Below the pieces are notes generated by a model, which was not told the origin of the DNA, searched no databases, and was given only the letters and a program-made list of their open reading frames with translations. DNA of 64,000 nt from the NCBI RefSeq assembly GCF_036324505.1, contig NC_086352.1:24730637-24794636 (forward strand), in the 5' to 3' direction. The DNA comes from Eleginops maclovinus (lineage: Eukaryota; Chordata; Actinopteri; Perciformes; Eleginopidae). Every line of letters begins with the position of its first letter. The first letter of the stretch is position 1. This document shows positions 43,588-54,642 of this stretch, piece by piece. The position numbers and the translations under genes are program-made.

Positions 43588-43905
43588 AGAATCGGAGGAT
43601 GAAACCCTCTTTATTGTCACATACATGCACACAGCAGAGCACACACAGTGAAATTTGACCTCTGCATTTAACCCATCCTAGTACTACGAGCAGAGGGCAG
43701 CTATTGTGCAGCGCCCGGGGAGCAATGGGGAGGGGGGATTGGAGGTGTCCGGTGCCTTGCTCAAGGGCACCACAGCAGGGCCCAGGAGGTGAACTGGGAC
43801 CTCTCCAAGTAGCAGTCCACTTTCCATATTTCAAGTCTGTTCGGGGACTTGAACCGGCGACCCTACGATTCCCAGTCCAAGCCCCTACTGACTGAGCCTG
43901 CTGGA
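43588..43905 (-). mobile_element. tRNA-derived SINE, full-length copy
   Basis: This 318-bp element reads on the minus strand. The head contains a GGCTCAGTCAGTAGG A-box-like segment. A perfect pol III B box, GGTTCAAGTCC, lies at 43845-43855 and fits the GGTTCRANNCC consensus. The body follows, then a tail with TGTGACAATAAAGAGGG, typical of SINEs that share a LINE 3' end. An irregular CT-rich tail lies beyond 43588. A second copy at 48641-48890 defines the same two ends. The exact SINE family cannot be named from the sequence alone. Open frames on both strands across it are not genes. Confidence 0.85.
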
Positions 43906-46260
43906 GATATGGATCTCTTACACAGTTTTTATCAAGAAGAAGTTTCCTAACTGATTTCTTAAAATATTTCATAATATACAGTATATATGTGAGAGCAATA
44001 GACCTGCAACATGACTCATCTGCTGTGAGACTTAAAAGCAAAAAGCTAAGGAGAATTGAGCTTTTACCCAAGAATATTGAAAATGCTATACTGTGTGAAG
44101 TTTTGACTTTTGGAGCGCTGCCAAACTGTGATGAATAATAAATAACATAACCAGGATGTGAGCAATGTCTTCATAACCTAATGCACACTTTAAGTTGTAG
44201 CTGCTGACACCAAAAATTAATGGAGAAAAACTCTTTAGACGAGAGAAATAAGCCTTTTATTATGAAATGAGTCTACTATACATAGCTGCCTGCAGTCATG
44301 AAAATGACCCTCGTATATCTTACCAAAGTGCTGGTTTCCATTTTCAGTTATCAAAAGAGCTCTGTTTATTTAATTTTTTGGTGAAATTACAATTGATCTT
44401 TTAAGGTTTTTTTATTTTCTATAGTTTTTTGTCCATTATGGCCCAAGCCTGTGTGCCCATCTATCTGAACGATTATTTGAATAAAAAGACACACGTTTAA
44501 TGTTCTCTACTATAAAAAATATTCTTTATACATCTATTATCAGACCATGTGTGTATATAATTTGACAGTTTTGTGGATTTAGCAGTTCTATCATCAAGGA
44601 CAGCTATCCACATATACTGTAGGAATTCTGTTTAATTGTGAAAAAAATATGTAGTTGCTCACACCAGTTTCTATTGGAATCAACTACAGTGGAAATGCTT
44701 CAATACATGTTACCTGTAGACATGATATAGATGGTTGACATGACACATGTATATGTAATATCATCTGACAAAAGTCTCAGTAATGAAATTAAACGTTTTT
44801 TTAAAGGGAAACCTAGATCTCCTTTCATTGATGTTCCCATGGTAACAACTGACCTATCCCTGTCACATGTCCTTCTCCATTCATCAGCATCTATCCATCC
44901 GTCCTGTATCTCCTGTCTGTTCCCACAACAGGCAATCAGGAGCTGTCAGAATGCCAACTGTGCTTCATCCTGACGTGTCATTTCCCATCCAGACAATTGA
45001 TTGTGTGATTTCATTGCTGGAGTTTTAACAAAATATGCAGCAGACAATAATTTTAAGAAACTTGTAACACTTGTTCTACAGGTCACCTTTATTTCCCTGA
45101 CTGTTCTCTAAAGTGCATGTAGCATTACCCATCTCCCTGAGTGTTGCTGTTAAAATAAAGCTTCTGTGATGAGTGAGAAATGTAGTCATCAGGCAAAGGT
45201 GACGTCTCCTCGCCTCAGTTGTACTCTAAACAGCAGCTGCGCCCTGGGGCCCATCCTCTGATAGTCATAAGTGTTTATAAGAGCGGTCCTTGTGCAACAT
45301 CTGGTCTGCACCCAGAGTGGTTTAGCAGTTAAAAATATCCCAACCCTGTCTAAAAGCTATCAGAGATGTTAAGCCCGACAGAGTTAGCATAACATACTTA
45401 AAGGTGTCTGTTGGGATCATTGAAGTAGATACACTGCTACTACTCCTACAGGATTCTTTTGGCCTCTTTTTTGTCAACAATGAAATGATTTTGTTTTCCC
45501 GACTGCCTCCTGCCACCATCGTCTTGAGGTTGTCATGTGGGAAAGTTAACAATAGGCTGTTGTCATTCTGGGACAGCAGTTGTGTTCTAAGGGTTTTACT
45601 GTAGGCACTGACTGGTTATAAGGTCAGGATATGCTCTTTCTGTCATTTCCTGCACCCGAGAGACATTTTTACAACCCAGTAGAGAAAATAAGATCCCTGT
45701 CTGAGGCCGACTCCTGCGGAACGCCACCCATCCATCTTCTGTCTGTCCTTCTGATGTGTGCACAACAGCAGCAGTTTGTCAGTAGAAGTGTGTATGCTTT
45801 TGTGGTTGCCATTTTTCTGCACATGTATCTTCGAGTTCAAAAGAACTGATACCTTCTCACGTCATGTCTTCCCTCTGATGTTCATTACACGTTTCAGTGT
45901 GCCAAAGGTTCATAGGAATTATTTTTAGCTCAGGTTTACACTAGAGCAATTGTTATACATTTATGTTCACAGACAGCTGTTTGGATCACATGAAAACTGA
46001 ATCTATTTGAGTGAAGATTTAGAACAGTTTTATGGTCCAACATAATTTCTGTTATGGCAGTCACTGCCAGTTGCCCCTCCTTGTTGGTGAAAAAAACAAA
46101 CATGTTGTGATGACACTGCCAGACTGCGCATTTCATCATTTCCTCAGTATGTCAGGCTTGTCAGGCTTCATGCATGATGAAGTGCCTCAGTGACTTCTAT
46201 ATTAGATTCCAACACAGAGTCATTAATTCATCTTGTTTCCATTCTTGTCAATCCTGGAAG

Positions 46261-46295
46261 ACCTCCCACCTGTCAGCCCCTGACAGGTGGGAGGT
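46261..46295. repeat. Perfect 15-bp hairpin with 5-base loop
   Basis: The left arm ACCTCCCACCTGTCA (46261-46275) and the right arm TGACAGGTGGGAGGT (46281-46295) are exact reverse complements, separated by GCCCC. G76 and C80 could close a sixteenth pair. Pairing does not extend into the flanks, so the stem is shorter than a typical microRNA precursor. Each arm contains a CACCTG/CAGGTG E-box. Confidence 0.85.
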
Positions 46296-48536
46296 TGCCG
46301 TTACCTTTTACCGTGGAGCGAGCAAACATGTTTTCACAAACTGAAAGGACCTTCAATGTTTCCGCTTCCCTCACTTTTCTTTACTTTGTCAATTGAGAAA
46401 GCCATAACATCTATTTACTTTTCGCCCAGTTGATTTCCCAATTTAAACACTTTTAAGTGTGTGTATGTGTGCATGTATGTGTATATATATACTGTATATT
46501 CTTTTATCTTTTATATCTTCCCATATTATGCCATGCAAATCCTGTTTTGAGGTTTTCTATGTGAGACTTCAATCAGCGCTGTTTATGATCACATTCCGCA
46601 TTTTAACCCAATAAAAAGTTAAAGCAAAATCCCTTTTGGCGTAGGATTTAAAGAATTCATGCTGTGGTTTTCATGCAACGTGCACAGCCAGTTAAGAACA
46701 AAACTGAAGCAGCAACCCCTCAAAGCTGAAATTCACAATAATGTAGGCTGCATTGGAGAGATAGAATAATCTCTTTTTTGGTGCACCGTAACTCCTTAAG
46801 TGCCCTTTGTTAATAGTGATTTCGGGGGCTGAGCACTATTATTTGGAAGGAGTGTGATGTAGGTTTTGCAATGCAATACAATTGAAGTTTGATAACAGAG
46901 TGCAGATGAGAGATATAAGCATCACAACAAGCGTCTCGTATGTAACTAATTGTATTTTACTGCCTGTGAGTTCCCATGGTGTTGCCGCCGCACATGAACT
47001 TGCCCGCACATAACCAATGCTATACCAATGGGAGATGTTTTTTCTTCTGCTAAATCCTCTGAACATTTTGGCCCAGCAGTGCTTCGCAGTACACCAGAAG
47101 CAATCGCTCCACTGATTTTTTTAATCCAATCTTAAAGTAAAATATAAACCCTGAAATTGGATGGATAACACTCAAATAAGTGACTGTCTAGTTTTTAAAG
47201 CTTTAATCTAGTAAAAGAACATTTCTGAAGAAACATATCACATGAAATCCTTATAACTAGGTTTAACTGAGGCTAAATCTAAACATTTTTCTGCATTTTC
47301 TAGATACACTGATTTAGCAATTTGAAACATACACCTTTGCAAGTAAATACAACAACCCCAGAATGAATCCTGATGCAATACAGTTTTTCAGTGTTTGACT
47401 AAGTGGATGTTTCATTAAATTGTACATTTGGAATCACCTCAGAGCGAAATATGGTAATGCCTTGAATGCTAAACTGTTTTCAATGTTAGAATATAACCTA
47501 TAGTGTGTAGGCTGAACAGCAGTATTTATTTTAATGGAGGAAGCCCTTAGAAATATTCTCCCTCGAAGCCATGAAACCTTTAATTAGGGAATTAATTATT
47601 ACTTACACTGCAGCAGGAACAGAAAGAGGCTCTGAACTGAATAAAGCATGTATTGTACACAAGGATTTTACAGCAGGGAAATACATTTAGACCTCGACTT
47701 CGCACACACTTCTGAATACAATATCTCTAATACACATTATTGCCTTTTCTGGACTGCTTGATCGACATTGATTGGATGACTTCACACTTTGTCTAATTTA
47801 CTTTCATCCGGGGCTTGATCTAACGCTTCACTACCTGAAATTGGTCTTTTATGACTCAGCAAATTATATTTGTTTCTGCCTGTTATTGGAATTCATAACA
47901 ACACCATTAATATGACTATGATTGTTCTTTCGATGGGTTCATGAGGGAAGACGATGTGGAAAGGGAAGGTGATTTAGTGAAGGTGTCATTACTGGGTTTC
48001 AAAGGAAAACTCTATTCCCTTGTAGATGACCATAAGCTAGTGGATATACATGTGTAACTGTCATTTATAGGAATGATTTGGACCTGAAGTGGTTTGATTG
48101 ACTTTTTAGTGTACCCAATTTCCTTTTTCCTGATTTGTGTACTTCAATTTCAAGTATTGATATCCCGCATTACCGAGAATGACTTTCAACAATCCCAAGA
48201 GAATGTGTGTGAACTTTTGGAATTCAGAGAGGCGGAAAGAAAGACGTAGTGGAAATAATTGCGTGGTAAGAATGAGAGTCCCGGTAGTGTCTGTGTTGCA
48301 TTCTGGTCAACTGATTCTGCCATCAGTGATTTCTCCTTGACGTATTTCTTCCTTCTTATGGTTCATGATTTGAAAATGAATGCCACATCTGTAGAGAATA
48401 CACTAAGCAAACGTGTACTGCTCATCTCCCATTGTTTTGCTACCAAGCTCTATTTTAGATTTGCCAGATAAATCTCCAATAACTCCTGTTTACTGGCCTT
48501 TATGTTTTCAGTGTGGCTTTTCAAATAATTGAAGTG

Positions 48537-48550
48537 CCAGCAGGGGGCAT
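48537..48550 (+). promoter_or_regulatory. CTCF-like motif
   Basis: CCAGCAGGGGGCAT matches 13 of 14 positions of the CTCF core consensus CCASYAGRKGGCRS. It lies about 90 bp to the left of a SINE copy. This is a single motif match, and occupancy cannot be judged from sequence. Confidence 0.35.
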
Positions 48551-48640
48551 TATCCACAGCTGGAAAACGGCCCAGGTGACTGGTCTGTCCAGAATAGTAC
48601 ATGGAAACTAACTGGCTAAGTGTTAAGTAATTAGATAGAT

Positions 48641-48890
48641 AGAATCGGAGGATGAAACCCTCTTTATTGTCACATACATGCACACAGCAGAGCACACACA
48701 GTGAAATTTGTCCTCTGCATTTAACCCATCCTAGTACTAGGAGCAGTGGGCACCACAGCAGGGCCTAGGAGGTGAACTGGGACCTCTCCAAGTAGTAGTC
48801 CACTTTACATATTTCAAGTCTGTTCGGGGACTTGAACTGGCAACCCTACGATTCCCAGTCTAAGCCCCTACTGACTGAGCCACTGCTGGA
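48641..48890 (-). mobile_element. tRNA-derived SINE, copy with a 70-bp internal deletion
   Basis: This is the same family as the copy at 43588-43905 and near-identical to it outside the gap. On the minus strand the head reads TGGCTCAGTCAGTAGGGG and the B box is AGTTCAAGTCC. Relative to the longer copy, about 70 bp is missing, and the join lies at GGGCA, a word present at both edges of the missing segment. The tail ends in a short CTAT repeat (GATAGATAG on the + strand at about 48632). No clear target duplication was seen. Confidence 0.85.
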
Positions 48891-50702
48891 CTGTATCATA
48901 CATGGTTTAGCCAGTATCCCATAATTCCTGAATGCAGGACTTGTCCAACATGGGCACACTGTGTTTCTGTCTCTTCTACCGAAATTGACTTTAAAATGCA
49001 TCGGGAAGAAGTTTGGTGCATATTGCAGTTTTTTGTAATTGTCACCTATACAACTGAGAGTTCAGTTAAAACTGATGTTGCGTAACACAGTCGTCAAGGT
49101 GGATATCTTTTAAGGAGGACTTTTTTTTCATCAACTATCAGTGCATCGATATGCATTTGAAGAATTTCCATATAGACTGTCTTTAGCAACAGGCCTCCAG
49201 CATTTCATCTGTTATCTTCTTGTTATGATTACATTTGTCAACGTTTGGAGATAAATGTGAACTGATTTGGACTTTTTTGTTATGCATGGGTATCATTGTC
49301 ATGCCTCTGAATCATAATCTACTCAATACATATTTACGTCTTACATAAAACTATGACATTAAAAACAATTGTGGTAGAATAAATCTTGTGTTATCAGCCC
49401 TGATTAGTCAATAAGGGCAGTTCATATTTATGCTATTCACAAAAAATAATAAAATCTTAATAGAAAAAAAGGTCTATGTGTAAAAATTATTAACTGAAGT
49501 AAAATCGAATCTGTTCGTATAAGATGTTATGGGGCAGAGGTGGACTTTATGTGGGGGGAAGCGAGCTTTTGACAGTATGGTCGGCTGGGTGAGGAAAGTG
49601 AAAACAGCTTTTTCTCGTAACACTCCAAGTGTTTCACCATGGAGGATGTTTTCGTTTATGTTGACAATCCAAACACAGCACTTTATCAGGCTACAACCAT
49701 ATAAGGAGGTATAACCCTCAGGGCAGCTCCAAAATGTGTGCCAGTTTCAGTTTTTTCTTTAATTACTTAAACTGACTACTTGAATTGTGTAACATAGAGC
49801 ACTGTTGTATTTCTGATCCAAGGTGAAAGGCAGCCATTCTGCAGCCAGTTACTAATTAAGAGGAATCTAGAGGGAGATCGTTAAATCCCTTTGCATATTA
49901 CATTAAGCTGCTCATTGTTATTCTATACCTGATTTGAATTAAGAATAGTAGAAACCCAACTGTGTGATTTAAGGGCATGTGCATGTGAAACTAGTCTGAG
50001 GCGTAGCGGACAGTCGTTACGCCTGTACCTAGCTCTCTGCGGCACAATTCCTTTTTCTGCTAATCTCCATCCAGTGATGGACACATTCATTCATTAGCAT
50101 TCATGTGATTACAAGCTCTGCTGGCAAAGCCATGCAAATGATGTAGGGTTTGGTGAATCTAATAAACCACATAAATGTTAGCCGCTTTGTCTTTAAGCAA
50201 AATGTTCTTTGCAGGCACAATAATGTACAATGAGCAGAGTCCCTTTTTCCTCTCATTTATGCTTTTTGAAATGAACAAAGAAACTGCTACCATTAGCATA
50301 CAACTCTCTCTCTCTCCATTCTTGTGCGTTGACCACTGAGAAATTATTGCTCTCCTGCAATCATTTGGCCTTTTCACACTCTGGTAATAAGTGTTGAGAT
50401 TGGCAGAACAGCACTCCTGTTCAATATGTGGTGCTGAGCAAGGGTCTGGAAAATGAAGCTCCCATCAGGTCGATTTAAATGGAGAATTGTGATTAATTGG
50501 AATCGATAGTGTTGGCTTGGACACCCACCTCTTCCCAACTACAATGCAATGCCTTAACCCACACTTATGTGTATGCTATATTACTTATGTGTGTATGTAC
50601 ACTTAACACACAGCACACACATACATATTCTAACATCATAACATGCATTCACTTTATTAACACTTGCTTCACATTAAGCCATGCCTTTGAGAGGTAGGAT
50701 TG

Positions 50703-50704
<2 letters not shown>

Positions 50705-50756
<52 letters not shown>
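50705..50756. repeat. Pure (AC)26 microsatellite
   Basis: 52 bases of uninterrupted AC dinucleotide, 2.2 kb upstream of the Ig2 exon. Confidence 0.96.
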
Positions 50757-50760
<4 letters not shown>

Positions 50761-53005
50761 AAGATATTGAAACTGATGAAGTCAGCCTGATGTGATGGTG
50801 CTGCAGGAACAAAGGATTAGTCGATTGAGAGCAGGAGTCACTGCAAACTTAGACAGAAAGTAACACATAAAGTTGTGAGGGCGACCATGTTTTCCCTCTT
50901 CTCTGCAAATGATCAACCTACGTGGAACTAAATTGGCTTTTCATGTCTGCAGATTATTGCCTGGACTATTTTTCCTTTGTCCTCTTTGGGCCAAATGTGA
51001 AGTCATAAGCTGTAACACAAAGTCATAGTTTTATATCGCTATTAGGTCTTAGGCGCAATAATTCATGGTTCTCAACCTTATCCTCTGCAGTGTTATTGTT
51101 CTATGAGCACTGGCTGAAGTTTAACGTTTCAGTTAAAGCCAATTTAAATGTCACATTTTGTTTAGAGTTTACTGCCACAAAGTGTAAATTGTGTTTTATG
51201 GACGCAGTGTAAGATAATCTTATTTATTTTCTGTCAATGTTTGTTGAATATGACTTGACAAATATATCAGCTTACATAAGAAAATACCACACACAAAGAA
51301 ACAACACAACAGAACAAACCTTAAAGACTTCAGCTTGTCATCTTATATTCCATCTTTTATTTAATATGAGCTACCAGCCACCCTCTAATGTACACCTATT
51401 AATTAACATCTGAGCATGCTTGCTATCAAAGTTAAGGGTGACCTCTACACAACAATATATACATTATAATGCACTCATATAGTAACATAACACAGAAGCT
51501 GTGAATTTTATCAAGAAAATCTAATTAATTTCTGTGAAAGATTAAAAAAATAAGACGATGTGTGATCTTAGTTATAGTTTGAAAATACATCTGCAAAACA
51601 TGCATAGAAATATACATTTTTAACGCAATTTTTCTTAATGAATTTCTATTGAAAGCCTGATATATATCCCAGAATTCCCCCTAAAGTTGGCAAGACTGAT
51701 AACTCACCCTGCACTCCAGCTGCTAATCATAAAAAGAACAAGTATTTGATTCACTGGGGAGCTCAGTAATCTAAGTGATTCAAGCTCAGCCTTTTCTTCT
51801 ACCCTGGTATGATTTTACAGTTGGGGATTGGCAGCTTTGATACAAAAATATCAGTACTGGAATCGGCTAAGCCCATATTAGCTGAACTATTGTGTGGAGA
51901 TATTCTCAGAAAAGGTGTGTGCTTCGGCCCAGGCCAGACGAGAGTCTATAGCTTTTGGGGGTCTTATCTTAAAGTGTGATTTACCCTGGAGCCATTCTTG
52001 GCAGGGGATTTAAAAGGGCTGTCTGTAGGTGACAGAGGGCAGACACGACAAATCATCACTCAGAATCACTTCCTGAGTAACAACACAGTTACAGCAGAAA
52101 AAACTTGCACTCATAAAACAAACATTAATACAACTTTCCCAATCCTACTTAGTCTTACATTTTTACCCAGTCATTTCTCTTTTATACACACACATTACCA
52201 AGGAAACAACCTCAGTCTGCCCCAAAACTCAGTCTGCCCTATATGGTAATAACACAACATGATGTTTTGTTCATTGTGGACATGGCCGTCTTACTTTTTT
52301 TAAAACAACACTTCCTTCTTTACTAATAAACCCAAGAATACCATTTGCAGTTCACACATTGTAATTTGTTTTTAATTGAAGCCATTGTTTGCGATTGTTT
52401 TGAACGTGGCCCACAAGTCTTGTTTTCACATCAATGGTTTCAAATGCAGGAAATAATTATTTCACATTGAGATGAAAGTCTGGGTACAGCAGCACAAACA
52501 GCCTGTGGATCCAGTCTTTTTTAATTAGTGCTCTGTGTCTCCTGCACTGCGTGGCAAATTAACATCCACCATTGAGGATAAGTGTTTGTGCTGTGCAACT
52601 GTGTGTGGGAGGTTGTGTGTGTGTCTGCATTAGGATACAAGAGGTCGGGGTTTGGTGTCGGTTGCGTTTTCTGGCCTTTTTCATTCCTTAGGAGCTATCC
52701 TGAAAAAGGATTGCAACATGTTACTTCAGTCCTCTGTTATCTTTCGCAGATCTGAAGATTAGATCTTGTCATAGTTTAAAACAGACACTCCTAGTTTGTA
52801 TAACTTCTCTTACTGCTGTGTCAAAGGTCCCAGATCAAGCGGCTAAGTAAAAGTAAGGCCAAAATTCCTTAGCTCTTACTAAGAACACCATTTCAGGACC
52901 TTTAAACACTTAAAACACCTCTGAAATGTTTCAAAAATATTTGCTATTGTCTTGACATTGGAAGTAAGTGCTAGTTTTACATCTGTGTCTCTTGCTGTCT
53001 TGCAG

Positions 53006-53281
53006 GGATGCCCAGGTTCGCCAGCCAGCCAACTCCGACTACCGTGCATCTAGGGAACAACCAGGTGATGGCGTGTGAGGTCAACTCAGACCTGGTGCCC
53101 TTCACCAGGTGGGAGAAAGACCGCCTGCCGCTTGAGCTGAGCACCAGACTGGTCCAGCTGCCCAGCGGAGCCCTGGTGATCAGCAATGCCTCGGAGGCAG
53201 ATGCAGGCCTTTACCGCTGCATGGTGGAAAATGTGGGGTCGTCGAAGTCCAGCGACGAGGCCCAGCTCCAAGTAGTGCCAG
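53006..53281 (+). CDS. neo1: Neogenin exon: immunoglobulin domain 2
   Basis: This internal exon of 276 bases encodes the second extracellular Ig domain. The acceptor is TTGCTGTCTTGCAG and the donor is G|GTAATT, both phase 1, so it joins the 27598 end in frame (…VAG then MPRF). The frame shows PRFASQP at the start, CEVNSDLVPF with Cys at 53074, the invariant Trp at 53110 in RWEKDRLPL, LPSGALVISNASEADAGLYR with the second Cys at 53218, and QLQVVP at the end. NAS is an N-glycosylation sequon in the E-F region, as in neogenin from other vertebrates. A stop soon follows the donor in the intron. The ATG at 53008 is an internal methionine, not a start. Confidence 0.94.
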
Positions 53282-54491
53282 GTAATTTGACCTGATAAAG
53301 TTTAAAAATGTTATCCTGTGACAATGGAGAAGAGAGTTTTTATTGCCAAGTGTAGGATAGCTATAACTTAAGTAACACATCTACACTAAACACAATTTTA
53401 CATTCTCTTTTTAGATCGTCTTGTTCTATTTTACATGTATATATTATACTTCCTACACATTTACCTTGCTATGGCATTTTCATTGCCATAACTACACTGT
53501 AGCACTTGTCTTTATTAAAACTCAATTAAGTGCATCATTTACTTGTCAACTTTGGGTTTCTCACTACCTTAGCATCAATACATCTGCCCAACTGTAATGA
53601 GAGAAGGTTGAATGCCAAAAGGGTTGGTACAACTCCCAGTGGGGTTATCAGTAATGCCGCAGTAACTCAGTTGTAGCTCAAAAGGGGGCTGAATTCCATT
53701 GTGGCAGTGTCTCTTCTCCCACCTCTACAAGTTTTATTTACTGAGTTGTTAAGCACCAGGCTCCTGGCAGCACACAGAAGATATTAGAGGTCATAAATCA
53801 GACTACAACAAGACCCCAATGGAGGTCTTTATCTCTGGATGACTCCTGCAAGGATGTGTTGTGGAGTGGCAAAAGGCTGGATGCATACCGACGGAAAACT
53901 CGTAAAGCTGTGTGAGGAAATTGAAAGACATTTTGTTTGGATGCATGCTGGCAGATGTTAGAGCGACATAAATACATTTATGGTTATTTGGTTTTCTTTC
54001 AAGTCGCAACAAATCTGCTTGAGAATGAAGTAACTTAGGCGTTTGCGGGGGAGACGTTTAGAGTAGGAGATGGGCTTGGAGAAAAATGTTTCATACATTT
54101 CTTTTTCTTAACTTAAATCTTGGTTTTTGCTTTAGAGAATTATGATTTAAGATACTTTGATAGTGCTGAACTCATCTGTATGTGCTTTGGTCACACATAC
54201 ACCCCATATACCCACACATACCCTGTGGTTATTGCTGGATGCAGTTAGTTGCAGCTGCAATTATATGGATTCACTTTGAACTCCTCGAGAGCTGCGAGCT
54301 CCACTGTCTCACACGTCAACATGGACATTATTCATCTGACCGTTCCTGGTTTGGGTGTCAGGACTGACTTGAGATCCTCTAAAGTTTATAAGACAGATGA
54401 CACCCGTCACGTAGAGAGTTTCTGCACCTCCCAACATACTCACCCCAACCTGATCCTGAGCCCTAACCCTGACATTTTTTCTACATTTTAG
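53282..54491 (+). other. Neogenin intron between the Ig2 and Ig3 exons (1.2 kb)
   Basis: It is bounded by GTAATT and TTTTTTCTACATTTTAG. I see no further gene, long simple repeat or recognisable mobile element in it. Confidence 0.85.
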
Positions 54492-54642
54492 AAACTGGAG
54501 AAGAGAGGAAGCTGGAGTTCCTGGTGCAGCCTGCAGCGGTCTCTAAGGTGATTGGGGCCAGCGTACTGCTGCCCTGCCTCATCACTGGTTACCCTTCACC
54601 ACACATTCGCTGGATGTTTGGAGACAAGTTGCTGGAAGAAAG
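54492..54642 (+). CDS. neo1: Neogenin exon: first half of immunoglobulin domain 3
   Basis: This 151-base exon has a phase 1 acceptor (CTACATTTTAG) and a phase 2 donor (GAAAG|GTACGA). The translation begins ETGEERKLEFLVQPAA, runs through VIGASVLLPCLITGYPSP with the B-strand Cys at 54575, and has the invariant Trp at 54611 in IRWMFGDKLLEE. It ends in the middle of the Ig fold before the F-strand Cys, which lies on the exon at 63725. The pattern FLVQP, VIG, LPC and G-P-P-IRWM matches the third Ig domain of neogenin. No reading frame extends usefully past the donor. Confidence 0.92.

Noticed and set aside
43487..44071. 194-codon minus-strand reading frame
   Set aside because: It runs through the SINE at 43588-43905. 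The coding appearance comes from the GC-rich SINE body.
46261..46295. MicroRNA precursor
   Set aside because: The stem is only 15-16 bp and pairing does not extend outward, too short for a normal precursor.
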